In this document: piece by piece, positions 54,775 through 63,123 of the stretch
How positions within the stretch are numbered: position 1 is the first letter of the stretch
Layout: each line of letters begins with the position of its first letter
Assembly (NCBI RefSeq): GCF_000422885.1
Contig: NZ_AUGX01000027.1
Location: 1 to 64,000, forward strand
DNA: 64,000 nucleotides
Reading direction: 5' to 3'
Origin: Ottowia thiooxydans DSM 14619
GTDB taxonomy: Bacteria; Pseudomonadota; Gammaproteobacteria; Burkholderiales; Burkholderiaceae_C
Notes under the pieces: model-generated
What the model was told of the DNA's origin: nothing
Database searches by the model: none
What the model saw: the letters and a program-made list of their open reading frames with translations, nothing else
Made by a program: the position numbers and the translations under genes

Positions 54775-55794
54775 TTATTCTTGGTCGGAACCAGCAGTTT
54801 CAGGGATATACACGCGACGCAAAGGGATCAGCCCTTTGTACTTGGAGTCGAGTTGTTCGTAGTGTTCAAGAATCAGTTGAACGAGGGATTCACCGTCAAT
54901 CAGGCGCAGATTGGATTTGGCGCGTGCAAATTGGACAGCTTGATTGGTGAACGTGCCCAACGTAACGAAAAGCCCAAACTCGGTTGGCGCGACCTTGCCG
55001 TAAAGCTGAGAAATCACAGGATCACCGATGCTGCCAACAGAGCTTTTCACTTGCACTTTAATGATGGGCGGCTCGAAACCAAGCTCATCCTTGTGCGCCA
55101 CGATGTCAATACCACCATCGACACCGGGCGGTGAAACGCGGGTGCGGTAGCCCATCGTTTGCAATAGGTTGCCTACAAAGTCCGCGAACGGGTGTCCCTT
55201 GGTTTCTTGTGCCAGCACCTTGAGAATGAAGTCGCTCGTCGTTTCTTCAACATCGTGCTTTACTTCAGCAACTGTCTGATCTTCTATGGCTGGAACTGGC
55301 TTTGAAGCTGTTTTTGAATCCAAGGCAGACAAAAACTCGTCGGCATATGTCTTAACAGTGAACAAGGAAAGTGCGGAACCAATTTCGTACAAAGCACCTT
55401 GAGAAAAATGGGTGCGTGGAACCTCCTTTATCCATTCCACCGTCCGCTGTTGGGGATAGCCATTGGACTGGGACGAAACATACTTGTATTCGCCAGTGAT
55501 CTTGCCAAGATGTATCGTGCGCGACCGCTTTGCAGGAAACGCAACCAAATCACCGACCTTCATTTCATGAACGAAGCGGAAAAGTTGCCCCGCTGATGCT
55601 GGAATGCTGGTCGGTTTTACGTCAGGGTATTTACTGGCGTAGTAGGCTTTGAATGCTTCTCGGTTGTCCCCAATTGCCTTTAGGTCACCAATGGCTTCCC
55701 AGCCAAGTGCGATCACTTTTTTGTTTAGAAACAGGGATTCAGCTTCACCGGAGCGACCAGCATGAATTCCCCAAAGCGTGATGTTGTCGTCCAT
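54775..55794 (-). CDS. Mrr-type restriction endonuclease with N-terminal EVE/PUA-like domain
   Basis: 339 residues. The N-terminal ~120 (LWGIHAGRSGEAESLFLNKKVIALGWEAIGDL through VGDLVAFPAKRSRTIHLGKITGEYKY) looks like a PUA/EVE-type reader domain. The C-terminal Mrr catalytic domain has MGYRTRVSPPGVDGGIDIVAHKDE and IIKVQVKSSVG, giving the D...Q-x-K active site. Such proteins cut modified DNA (Type IV restriction). It lies between hsdR and hsdM with 7-10 base gaps, an unusual place for a Type IV enzyme. Confidence 0.85.
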   Translation of the reverse strand: MDDNITLWGIHAGRSGEAESLFLNKKVIALGWEAIGDLKAIGDNREAFKAYYASKYPDVKPTSIPASAGQLFRFVHEMKVGDLVAFPAKRSRTIHLGKITGEYKYVSSQSNGYPQQRTVEWIKEVPRTHFSQGALYEIGSALSLFTVKTYADEFLSALDSKTASKPVPAIEDQTVAEVKHDVEETTSDFILKVLAQETKGHPFADFVGNLLQTMGYRTRVSPPGVDGGIDIVAHKDELGFEPPIIKVQVKSSVGSIGDPVISQLYGKVAPTEFGLFVTLGTFTNQAVQFARAKSNLRLIDGESLVQLILEHYEQLDSKYKGLIPLRRVYIPETAGSDQE

Positions 55795-55801
55795 TGTTGT
55801 C

Positions 55802-58216
55802 CTATGCGTAAAGTAGTTGACTCAGGCCATTCACGGCATTGCGCAGTTCGTCTGCACCACCAAACTTGGCCGCAATTTCCATCGCGTTACCGTGGTCAGA
55901 AATAGGCGCAATGCGCAACGCATCAGGCAAGCGCAACTGGTCGGTGCCGTTTTCGGTGTACCTGTCCAGTAGCTCATTCAAAATCTGCCGTGCCTCTTCG
56001 CCGTACTGGTCAAAGAAGTCTGACTTGTCACGGCGCAGCTTTTCAGCACGCTGGCGGCGTGTCAGTAGCGGGGCGTTGAAAGCCACATGGCACAGCAAGT
56101 CCAGCAGATCGGCATCAGGCTGGTTGGTTTGCTCGACCAGTTGGGAGAGGTCAATGCCACGGTCGGCCAGTTGAGCGATCAGTGCGTCGCGTGTGGCGGG
56201 GTCTTTCCAGTGGGTTGCCAAGTCTTCAGGCGAGCGGTACAGCACGCGCACTTTTTCAGCGGTGTAGTCCGAGAACTGCACCATGCGCAAGTTGTTGCCG
56301 TCGGCATCCAGTTCGTAAACGAGGTGGGCGGCAATTTCAACAAGGCCACCATCCACATAGAACTTGCGTCGTTCATCCAGCGCCGGGTCGTTCACGCCTT
56401 GCGGTTGACCGGGTTCGATGGGCGGGTACTCTTCGTTTTGCTGCTGGTCAAACTCGACCACATGCTCAGGCTTCACCACTTGCCCTGCTTCATTGGCAGC
56501 TTCTTCCATGACTTGGGCGGCATGGCCATCAAAGTCGGGGTCGGCAAACATTCGGGTGGCTGACCCGGTGTAATCGAGGATGTCGAAGAACAACTTGTTG
56601 TAGTCCTCTCGCACCCGTGTACCGCGCCCGATGATCTGTTTGAATTCGCTCATGGAGCCGATGACGCGCACCAGCACCACATTCTTGACCGTGGGGGCAT
56701 CCACACCCGTGGTCAGCATCTGTGATGAAGTCAAAATTGTCGGCGTGGACTGATTCGTTTCCAAGTCCTGAAAACGTGACAGGTGGCCACGACCAATATC
56801 ACCCTCAGCAGCCGTCACGCGGCACACATAATTTGGGTTCTGCGCCACCAAATCAGCATTCAGGTTGGACAGGGCACGGCGCATTTCATCGGCGTGTTCC
56901 TGATCGACGCAAAACACAATGGTCTTGGCAAAGCGGTCGGTGCGCTTGAGGTAATCGGTCAAGTGCTGCGCCACGGCTTCGGTACGCGCCTTCAGACTGA
57001 CCAGCCGCTCAAAGTCTTTGGTGTGGTATTCCTCGTCCGGTATCTCGTTGCCATAGCGGTCAAGCTGGCCGCGTGTGGGTCGCCAACCCGCTGCATCAAA
57101 GGTGGTGATGACGCGATGCACACGGTACGGTGCCAAGAAGCCGTCTTCAATACCCTGCTTGAGCGAGTATTCGTACAACGGTTGGCCGAAGTAGGCGTAG
57201 GTATCACGCGACTCTTCACGCAAGGGGGTGGCCGTAAGCCCAAGCTGAAAGGCTGGCTCAAACCACTCCAGAATCTCGCGCCAGGTTGAATCCGCTCGGC
57301 TGGAACCACGATGGCACTCGTCAATGATGATGAGGTCGAAGTAATCTGGCGAATACTCTTTGTACAGGCCGGGGCGGCGTTCATCTTCGGCAATGGCCTG
57401 ATAGGTCGAGAAGTAGATTTCACGGCCTTTGACGGCATCGCCGTTTTCGATCTTCCAGCGGGCATCACCAAAGATGGCAAAGGTCTTGTCTTTCGGGTCG
57501 TCCACCAAGATGTTGCGGTCTGCCAGAAACAGCACCCGTGTCTTGCGCGTGGGGTCGGCGTCCTTGTTCCAGCCCGAATTCCACAGCTTCCATACGATGT
57601 GAAAGGCAGTTGGCGTTTTGCCCGTGCCAGTCGCCATCGTTAGCAAGATGCGCTTTTGCCCCGAAAGAATCGCGCTGACCGTCCTGTTGATGGCAATTTC
57701 TTGGTAGTACCGTGGAGGCTTGCCCGTGCTGTGGTTCAGCGACTGGAGCATGGTCTTGACGGCAACTGCGCTGGTCAGTGGCGTGCCTACTGTTTGTCGG
57801 TGCCAAAGTTCATCCGGCGTGGGATAGTGGTCTATCTTTTGCTCGATGCCAGTCAAAAAGTCGAATTCGATGATTTCGCGGCCATTGGTGGCGTAGGCAA
57901 ACTTGAGCCCGAGAATTTCGGCATAGTCTTTAGCTTGCTGCAAACCGTCGCCTGCTGGTGCCTTGTACGGTTTGGCTTCAACGACTGCCAAAGTCAGGTC
58001 ACGACGGTAGCGGAGCAAGTAATCGGCACGTTTTCCTTCACGCCGTTTGGCGGTGCGGCCAGTGAGCACGATGCGACCGTCGGTAAAGCTGCGCTGTTCG
58101 GCGATTTCAAAAGGGCTATCACCCCAACCAGCCGCTTGAATGGCTGGTGTCACATACTCGCGGCAGGTATCTGCTTCGCTGAACTCAAATGGGTTCGGTT
58201 GACTGTGATGGCTCAT
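55802..58216 (-). CDS. hsdR: Type I restriction endonuclease subunit HsdR
   Basis: 804 residues, the shorter EcoAI-like class. The N-terminal nuclease has D65 in KRADYLLRY and E80-A-K82 in LAVVEAKPY. The helicase motor follows with Walker A TMATGTGKT (193-201), IIDECHRGSSR (DECH box) and LTATPL, and a C-terminal helical region docks on the methyltransferase. It moves DNA and cuts away from unmethylated sites. The start overlaps the stop of the Phd-like gene by four bases. Confidence 0.94.
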   Translation of the reverse strand: MSHHSQPNPFEFSEADTCREYVTPAIQAAGWGDSPFEIAEQRSFTDGRIVLTGRTAKRREGKRADYLLRYRRDLTLAVVEAKPYKAPAGDGLQQAKDYAEILGLKFAYATNGREIIEFDFLTGIEQKIDHYPTPDELWHRQTVGTPLTSAVAVKTMLQSLNHSTGKPPRYYQEIAINRTVSAILSGQKRILLTMATGTGKTPTAFHIVWKLWNSGWNKDADPTRKTRVLFLADRNILVDDPKDKTFAIFGDARWKIENGDAVKGREIYFSTYQAIAEDERRPGLYKEYSPDYFDLIIIDECHRGSSRADSTWREILEWFEPAFQLGLTATPLREESRDTYAYFGQPLYEYSLKQGIEDGFLAPYRVHRVITTFDAAGWRPTRGQLDRYGNEIPDEEYHTKDFERLVSLKARTEAVAQHLTDYLKRTDRFAKTIVFCVDQEHADEMRRALSNLNADLVAQNPNYVCRVTAAEGDIGRGHLSRFQDLETNQSTPTILTSSQMLTTGVDAPTVKNVVLVRVIGSMSEFKQIIGRGTRVREDYNKLFFDILDYTGSATRMFADPDFDGHAAQVMEEAANEAGQVVKPEHVVEFDQQQNEEYPPIEPGQPQGVNDPALDERRKFYVDGGLVEIAAHLVYELDADGNNLRMVQFSDYTAEKVRVLYRSPEDLATHWKDPATRDALIAQLADRGIDLSQLVEQTNQPDADLLDLLCHVAFNAPLLTRRQRAEKLRRDKSDFFDQYGEEARQILNELLDRYTENGTDQLRLPDALRIAPISDHGNAMEIAAKFGGADELRNAVNGLSQLLYA

Positions 58217-58506
58217 GCACGCTCCATCGGCTTGGCCAACAGTTGCTCAGCTTCTCGCACCGCAGCGATTTGCGCCGTTGTCAACTTCGGTTGTGGCGTG
58301 GCCGATTTCAATAAAGTCAGCAAGTCGCCCATGACACGCTCATGCTCACGGTACTGGAACAACCGAGCAGCAGAAAGCAGTGCGCCTTCTGGCTTGCCGT
58401 GTCGCGTAATAACAATCTCTTTTCCGGCCTGCACATCATCCAAATGTTTGGACATGCCAGTGCGCACCTCGAAGAAGGGCATGAGTTCGTCAGTTGAGAA
58501 TTTCAT
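58213..58506 (-). CDS. Phd/YefM-like antitoxin-type protein at the head of the restriction operon
   Basis: 97 residues. FFEVRTGMSKHLDDVQAGKEIVITRHGKPEGALLSAARLFQYREHERVMGDLL is the Phd/YefM fold, a DNA-binding dimer whose C-terminus normally covers a toxin. No toxin gene follows. Instead hsdR starts within four bases. It may act as a repressor of the restriction operon, or guard the cell if the system is lost. The C-terminal 35 residues (SATPQPKLTTAQIAAVREAEQLL) would be the partner-binding arm. Confidence 0.8.
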   Translation of the reverse strand: MKFSTDELMPFFEVRTGMSKHLDDVQAGKEIVITRHGKPEGALLSAARLFQYREHERVMGDLLTLLKSATPQPKLTTAQIAAVREAEQLLAKPMERA

Positions 58507-59099
58507 GGCTTTGACCGTGGTTTATGGTGCTCAGAATATTGGTCATATTTTACGTCACATCGTCCAAATAGGCAAAATTTCAGAAAATCCCAGAAATTGC
58601 TCAAAATTTAAGCAAGTTCACCGTTTCAGTGCTTTGGCCGGTACTTGTCCATGAAGCACTTTTTTCTCCGTTTTGGGGCCGTCAAAGTGGCTGTTTAGGG
58701 GGTAAAAACACCACTTTTAAACGCTCAACTGACTGTTTTTGATGGCTTTTATGTCGAAAATCGTCTAAAATATACGCATTGGTAGCCAATTTCGAGAAAT
58801 AACGGTTTTTTGACCGAGTTTTCATGATCGGCAGCCGATGCCAAGCAAGCTCCGTTCACAACGATTTTTGGCTTGCCTGAGCCGCCCCAAGCGTTCTGTT
58901 TGAGGCCGTCGCCCAACACCACCGGGCGGCACTGAAATCACCCCGCACTAGAGCACCTTCCAGCGTGTTCCTGACGCCCCCAAAGCATCGGGATGTTTTG
59001 TCACGTCTGTGCTTGTCTGCATCCCTGAAACCCTGACCGATCCTGTGCCACCGCCAGCCCATGACGGGCGCAGCGATGACTGGGGATTTGGAGAAAACC
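58507..59099. other. Divergent AT-rich promoter region of the defence operon
   Basis: About 590 bases without a supported gene, between the minus-strand defence operon and a plus-strand gene group. The 58520-58830 part is clearly more AT-rich than the flanks (for example TCTAAAATATACGCATTGG), fitting promoters in both directions. Short frames in the right half have no family resemblance. Confidence 0.5.
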
Positions 59100-60221
59100 A
59101 TGTGCCTCGATGAATCCTTGAACAAAGCTTTCGACACCATCCGCGAGTACGCCAGCTTCGACAGTCATAGCCTTGTGCCTCACCCTGCGAACCTGAAGTT
59201 TCAGGCCACTGAGGAACGCCGTGCCATGCACCGACTGGGCACCCATTTGGCCGAGACTGTGTGCAGCCTTGACAGCGAAGACCTGCAATATGCAGCCCAC
59301 GTCGTCAAGCGCCATTTCTGGAAGGAACTGGGACTGTCGCAGCCGCCCGAACTGGCAACTGAAGTGCCCCGTTTTCTGCTCAAGCCTGACCACAAGGTGG
59401 AGCCGCGAACAGCCCCGCTAGAACTGGCATCCCAACTGGTGGCGGTGCGCGTGTCGGAAACATCCGTGCTGTGCATCGTCTCGTCGAAGCTGGCGCTGTT
59501 GCAAAAGCTACTGAATCTGCCCGATTCAGCCATGAGGTTCCTGATTTTGGCCTATGCCAATAACTGCCGCCACAGCCTGACCAAAGACGATTCAAGCGGC
59601 CTGTCGCTGGCACTGAGTTACATCGGCATAGAAGGCGACGACCATCGTAATCGTGCGGTCGCTGTTTTGCTGGATGTTCCGCTTGCCGAGGTTGAAGCCA
59701 TGTTCCTGCCGCCGATCACCATGACCGCGTTGCGGTTCGTCGATGTGCATGTCTTCAACAAAGCACGATGCCTGCGCAGTGTGTTCACTCTGTCTGACGA
59801 ATTTGTCCCGCTGCTGGAAACGCCTCATCTGGGCCACGCTGCTGTGTTGGCGCGGATTCTTGAACCCGTGCATGACCTTGACACCGTAGATGATGGAACT
59901 ACGCCCATCGGCTACCTGTACGAAATCATGCCCAGCCAGATCGCAGAGTGTTACGAGCGAACTGTTCTGAATCGTCCCCTGCTGTACCAGCACGTTCACC
60001 ACTTGGTCGAATGGTTCACGGGCGGTTTGTCGCTGCCAGTGGAGGCGTGTTACGCGCTCCATAGCCGTCTGACTTTTGAGTCAATCCGCGATGCGATCAA
60101 ACGCGCTGCGTTGGACTGCTGCACGGCGAACAGGCGATTGGATGCACATGCAATTTTGAAAGCTCTGTTTGCAGCTTCGGGCGATGTGCCGTTTGGTTCA
60201 GCTATCGGCGGTGAGGGTTGA
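59100..60221 (+). CDS. Hypothetical accessory protein
   Basis: 373 residues of no family I can name. It is mostly helical: KAFDTIREYASFDSHSL, a middle segment with VRVSETSVLCIVSSKLALLQKLLNLPDSAMRFLILAYAN that recalls the helical lids of stand-alone AAA ATPases, and YRL-free C-terminal helices. I see no Walker motif, so if it derives from an ATPase it has lost or never had the motor. The start at 59100 has GGAG six bases before it; ATG 59061 and 59076 are alternatives. A small Cys-rich gene follows after 3 bases. Confidence 0.55.
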   Translation: MCLDESLNKAFDTIREYASFDSHSLVPHPANLKFQATEERRAMHRLGTHLAETVCSLDSEDLQYAAHVVKRHFWKELGLSQPPELATEVPRFLLKPDHKVEPRTAPLELASQLVAVRVSETSVLCIVSSKLALLQKLLNLPDSAMRFLILAYANNCRHSLTKDDSSGLSLALSYIGIEGDDHRNRAVAVLLDVPLAEVEAMFLPPITMTALRFVDVHVFNKARCLRSVFTLSDEFVPLLETPHLGHAAVLARILEPVHDLDTVDDGTTPIGYLYEIMPSQIAECYERTVLNRPLLYQHVHHLVEWFTGGLSLPVEACYALHSRLTFESIRDAIKRAALDCCTANRRLDAHAILKALFAASGDVPFGSAIGGEG

Positions 60222-60224
60222 AAA

Positions 60225-60488
60225 GTGCAACAGCAAGCCCCCGCAGTTCTCGACCCCAACGAAGCACCGGAAGGCTTCATTGCGGTGCTCAAAAGCGATG
60301 TAGTAACTGGCAGCCTTGGCAACATCTGCCGAGCATGTGACTGGCGCAGCGCGTGCAACGGCTTTGAACACCGCTGCATGCCCTACACGGTTATCAGCAG
60401 CAGAGACGGGCGCGAACTCAAACGTCTGGACGGTTGCAGCGTCGTCTTCAAACGCCGCGCCACTCCCGATGAAGCGCCGAACAGCTAA
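60225..60488 (+). CDS. Small cysteine-rich hypothetical protein
   Basis: 87 residues from a GTG start, 3 bases after the previous stop. The centre has ICRACDWRSACNGFEHRCMPY: four cysteines (C-x2-C-x5-C-x6-C) and a histidine that could bind zinc or an iron-sulfur cluster. The flanks (GFIAVLKSDVV and VISSRDGRELKRLDGCSVVFKRR) look like short beta strands. Family unknown. Confidence 0.55.
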   Translation: MQQQAPAVLDPNEAPEGFIAVLKSDVVTGSLGNICRACDWRSACNGFEHRCMPYTVISSRDGRELKRLDGCSVVFKRRATPDEAPNS

Positions 60489-60608
60489 CGCAGTTCACAC
60501 AGAACCGACGCCCTGATTTCTCTCAAAGACGAAGTATCGGATAGCTCATGCCGAGGCTTTGTCACGTCCGCAATTTACGTCCACTTTTTTAACAACAAGG
60601 AGAAGACC

Positions 60609-61007
60609 ATGACCAACAACCAAGACAACCAAACCGACACGGCGCAAGCAAAGCCGCCAGTGACCATCATCACCAACGCCGCCAAGTTTCAACTGGGTCA
60701 ATGTGTAGCCACACCGGGCGCACTTGCACTGTTGGAGAAGACCGGATTCAGTGCAGCGTTCCTTATCAATCGCCATCTTCATAGTTCATGGGGCGATGTG
60801 TGCAAAGAGGATGCTGAACTTAATGAAATGGCACTCAAAGACGGCTCCCGAATCATGTCGGTTTACCGCTTGGTTTCGCCCGAAAAGCTGAAAGCAACGC
60901 CGCGTTCAAAGCGGTCGGCACTTCAGACGGTATGGGTAATAACTGATGCCGCAGATGACGATGGAGTCAGGCGCTGCACCACAGTTCTGCTTCCAGAGGA
61001 CTACTGA
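60609..61007 (+). CDS. Conserved mobile-element-associated small protein
   Basis: 132 residues. KFQLGQCVATPGALALLEKTGFSAAFLINRHLHSSWGDVCKEDAELNEMALKDGSRIMSVYRL and ending TTVLLPEDY match a widespread pattern in plasmids and integrative elements (VTPGAL...HxxGDWGDL...KDGSRILSAY...WIITE...TTVLLPEEY), sometimes labelled a Type I restriction-associated protein without good evidence. AAGGAG precedes the ATG. The next gene starts one base after its stop. Confidence 0.65.
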   Translation: MTNNQDNQTDTAQAKPPVTIITNAAKFQLGQCVATPGALALLEKTGFSAAFLINRHLHSSWGDVCKEDAELNEMALKDGSRIMSVYRLVSPEKLKATPRSKRSALQTVWVITDAADDDGVRRCTTVLLPEDY

Positions 61008-61008
61008 C

Positions 61009-61770
61009 ATGACGGCATACAAATCGAAATCCAGTGCTGTCGTTTCGTATCGGTTCCAACGCTACTTTCACACGCTGCAAACTGGGCATTACCTGCTCAA
61101 ACAAGCCAAGCGGCAAGACCCAGTGCGGGTGTTCTTCCAGCAGGGCGATATTGATGGGGCATGCGGCATCCATGTGTTCGCTGCCGTCATGGTTCTGTTT
61201 GACCTGGCCAAGAGTGTTGCCCTGCAAGACATGCCCAAGCGAAAGTACGGTGTGCCAGCCGAAGTCTGGGCGGTTTTTCAGCACACGTTTTTCACTGGCG
61301 TTCACGCACATGAATTCGTGACTCTGGTTGACTCCCTCAAACTACCGCTGAACTTGACACTTCGTGAAAGCAAAGACAGCGGTTTAGACCGCTGGGTGGT
61401 GGACTGCTTGATGCGCGGTGAACTGGTTGCCATCGTGACAGCCAATGCGAAGAATTCAAAGTTCAAGCACTGGTCACTGGCACTTGGAATAGAAGGCTTG
61501 GTGACAGGACGTGAAACCAGACCAGACACGATCTTGCTGCTTGACCCATCTGCCAGCGAACCGAGCTACAGGCCACATAACGCAAGGCTTCGCGTGCCGA
61601 TCACTGGCCCCGGTAGTCGTGCCGGAAAGTCTGCCGACGAACTAAGCCAATCGAACAAAAGAAACGCCACGAGCAAGCCCATTCACTGGCTATACGAGTC
61701 GGGTGACTTTGCGACGGAGCAAGTGCGCTTGGTGTCAGCGGTTCGGTTCAGGTACGCCGACTGGACTTGA
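61009..61770 (+). CDS. Predicted papain-like (C39-type) cysteine peptidase
   Basis: 253 residues. FFQQGDIDGACGIHVFAAVMVLF (about 42-64) has the Q-x6-C-G arrangement of C39/papain-like peptidases (Q45, C52). KFKHWSLALGI supplies a histidine (H154), and TILLLDPSASE an aspartate (D179) in the right order and spacing. If active, it would cleave proteins or peptides. There is no signal peptide. It is linked to the small protein upstream (one-base gap), which may be its regulator or substrate. The fold call is from motif order only. Confidence 0.6.
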   Translation: MTAYKSKSSAVVSYRFQRYFHTLQTGHYLLKQAKRQDPVRVFFQQGDIDGACGIHVFAAVMVLFDLAKSVALQDMPKRKYGVPAEVWAVFQHTFFTGVHAHEFVTLVDSLKLPLNLTLRESKDSGLDRWVVDCLMRGELVAIVTANAKNSKFKHWSLALGIEGLVTGRETRPDTILLLDPSASEPSYRPHNARLRVPITGPGSRAGKSADELSQSNKRNATSKPIHWLYESGDFATEQVRLVSAVRFRYADWT

Positions 61771-62161
61771 CGGGCTTGGCTGGTGCAGCGGTTTTGGCGG
61801 CGCGTCGTGCCAACTTCTGCGCAGGCTTGTCCAGCGTGGCTTGGTTAGCACGGCGCTTGTCGCCACCTTCAGCCACTGGCTTCATGGTGGCCGTGATGCC
61901 CTCAAAAAGCGTTGGCAGTGTGATGCCCAACGAGTAACACAGGGTAGCCAGCGTCAGCAGGGAAGGGTTCACGTATCCGCACTCAATTTTGCTGATCCTA
62001 GACCGCTCAACTTCCGCGTCATACGCCAAATCGACTTGAGTTTTCTTTGCTGCTTCGCGGTGCCGCTTGAGGTTCTGACCCAGTGCAAGCGTCACCGGAT
62101 TGGGGAGAAGACTTGTCGAACTTTCGGCACCCCGGCTGCTTTTCGGGGCTGTTGTTTTCAT
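61748..62161 (-). CDS. XRE-family transcriptional regulator
   Basis: 137 residues. A disordered N-terminus is followed by an XRE helix-turn-helix (ALGQNLKRHREAAKKTQVDLAYDAEVERSRISKIECGYVNPSLLTLATLCYSLGITLPTLFEG, about 27-90) and a basic alanine/lysine-rich tail. Its 3' end overlaps the 3' end of the peptidase gene by 23 bases. It is probably a regulator of the neighbouring accessory genes. Confidence 0.8.
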   Translation of the reverse strand: MKTTAPKSSRGAESSTSLLPNPVTLALGQNLKRHREAAKKTQVDLAYDAEVERSRISKIECGYVNPSLLTLATLCYSLGITLPTLFEGITATMKPVAEGGDKRRANQATLDKPAQKLARRAAKTAAPAKPVKSSRRT

Positions 62162-62278
62162 GCCCTAAAGGTTCGCGTAGTGTGCTTTTCAGGGAAACGT
62201 CTTAAACGACACAAGACATGAGAAAATCATGTGCCGTTTAGGACACATAAGAAGCAGATACATCAATAGGAAAAAAAG

Positions 62279-63112
62279 ATGAAAAGAATCACAACTTGGG
62301 TAGTCTCAGGGCTGGTTGCGTCCACGACTGGTGCCGTTTTGGCTCAGAAGACTCCAAACGAGTACCAAGCTGAACTAAGCGCACAACAGGCGCAGCGTGA
62401 GTACGACGAGCAACGGGCACAGCGCCAAGCTTTGAGGGACGCGCAAAACAGCACAGCACCACAGCCGATAACGCCTGACATGTGCATCGACGGCGTTTGT
62501 GTGGAGCAAGACCTTGGGGCGATAGCCGCTAACTTGAATTGGACACCGCCAGCCAAGCCAGAGGAAATCCCGAGCAGCATGCGTAAGTCTCACGAAGATG
62601 GCATTCGCAAAGGGCTGGAAACCTGCGAGCAATCCAATAAAGCTCAGTGGGGCGGCAACGTCCGCAAGCTTTGTGACCTGCTGATCTTTGGACACCAACG
62701 CTCTAGAGCAGAACTGGTGTCTTTTTTCCGAGACAACAAGCAACCCGTCTGCGTAACTGGCGGCAAGTCGTTCCACATGGGTTTGGTAACACCACTCGGG
62801 CCGACAGGGTTTTCAGTCAGTTTTGGAAAAGACGGGCGTCCGAAGGTGGCCTCAATCACAAAGAGGTTTGACATTCCAAATAAGGACGATGCAATTGAAT
62901 TGAAATCTCAAATTGAGAAAAAACACCCGTATTGGAAGCTCCAAGGTGGCTCTTGGGTTACCCCGCCCTGGGGTGGCTATGTTCGCTACCTTGAATCTAG
63001 ATCAGGAATCCACTACGAATTGCAGGCGCGAACAGGAATTTTTACGAAATCCCGCGATGAGCCCAATGAGGGTCTTTGCGCCCCCGCGCGCCAATCCATC
63101 TCAGTTCAATAA
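62279..63112 (+). CDS. Secreted hypothetical protein
   Basis: 277 residues. A signal peptide (MKRITTWVVSGLVASTTGAV, cleavage near LAQ) is followed by a glutamine/arginine-rich helix (about 30-60), then a folded region with paired cysteines (DMCIDGVCVEQDL, ETCEQSNK, KLCDLLIF, PVCVTGG). Later strands include GFSVSFGKDGRPKVASITKRFDIP, reminiscent of a substrate-binding or inhibitor domain. Not recognised. It starts after an AGGAAA leader and is followed by a hydrolase gene after 11 bases. Confidence 0.6.
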   Translation: MKRITTWVVSGLVASTTGAVLAQKTPNEYQAELSAQQAQREYDEQRAQRQALRDAQNSTAPQPITPDMCIDGVCVEQDLGAIAANLNWTPPAKPEEIPSSMRKSHEDGIRKGLETCEQSNKAQWGGNVRKLCDLLIFGHQRSRAELVSFFRDNKQPVCVTGGKSFHMGLVTPLGPTGFSVSFGKDGRPKVASITKRFDIPNKDDAIELKSQIEKKHPYWKLQGGSWVTPPWGGYVRYLESRSGIHYELQARTGIFTKSRDEPNEGLCAPARQSISVQ

Positions 63113-63123
63113 GGAATCCCATC

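Noticed and set aside
58856-59140. 94-codon minus-strand frame in the divergent promoter region
   Set aside because: No ribosome binding site or family resemblance; it crosses the start of the plus-strand gene.
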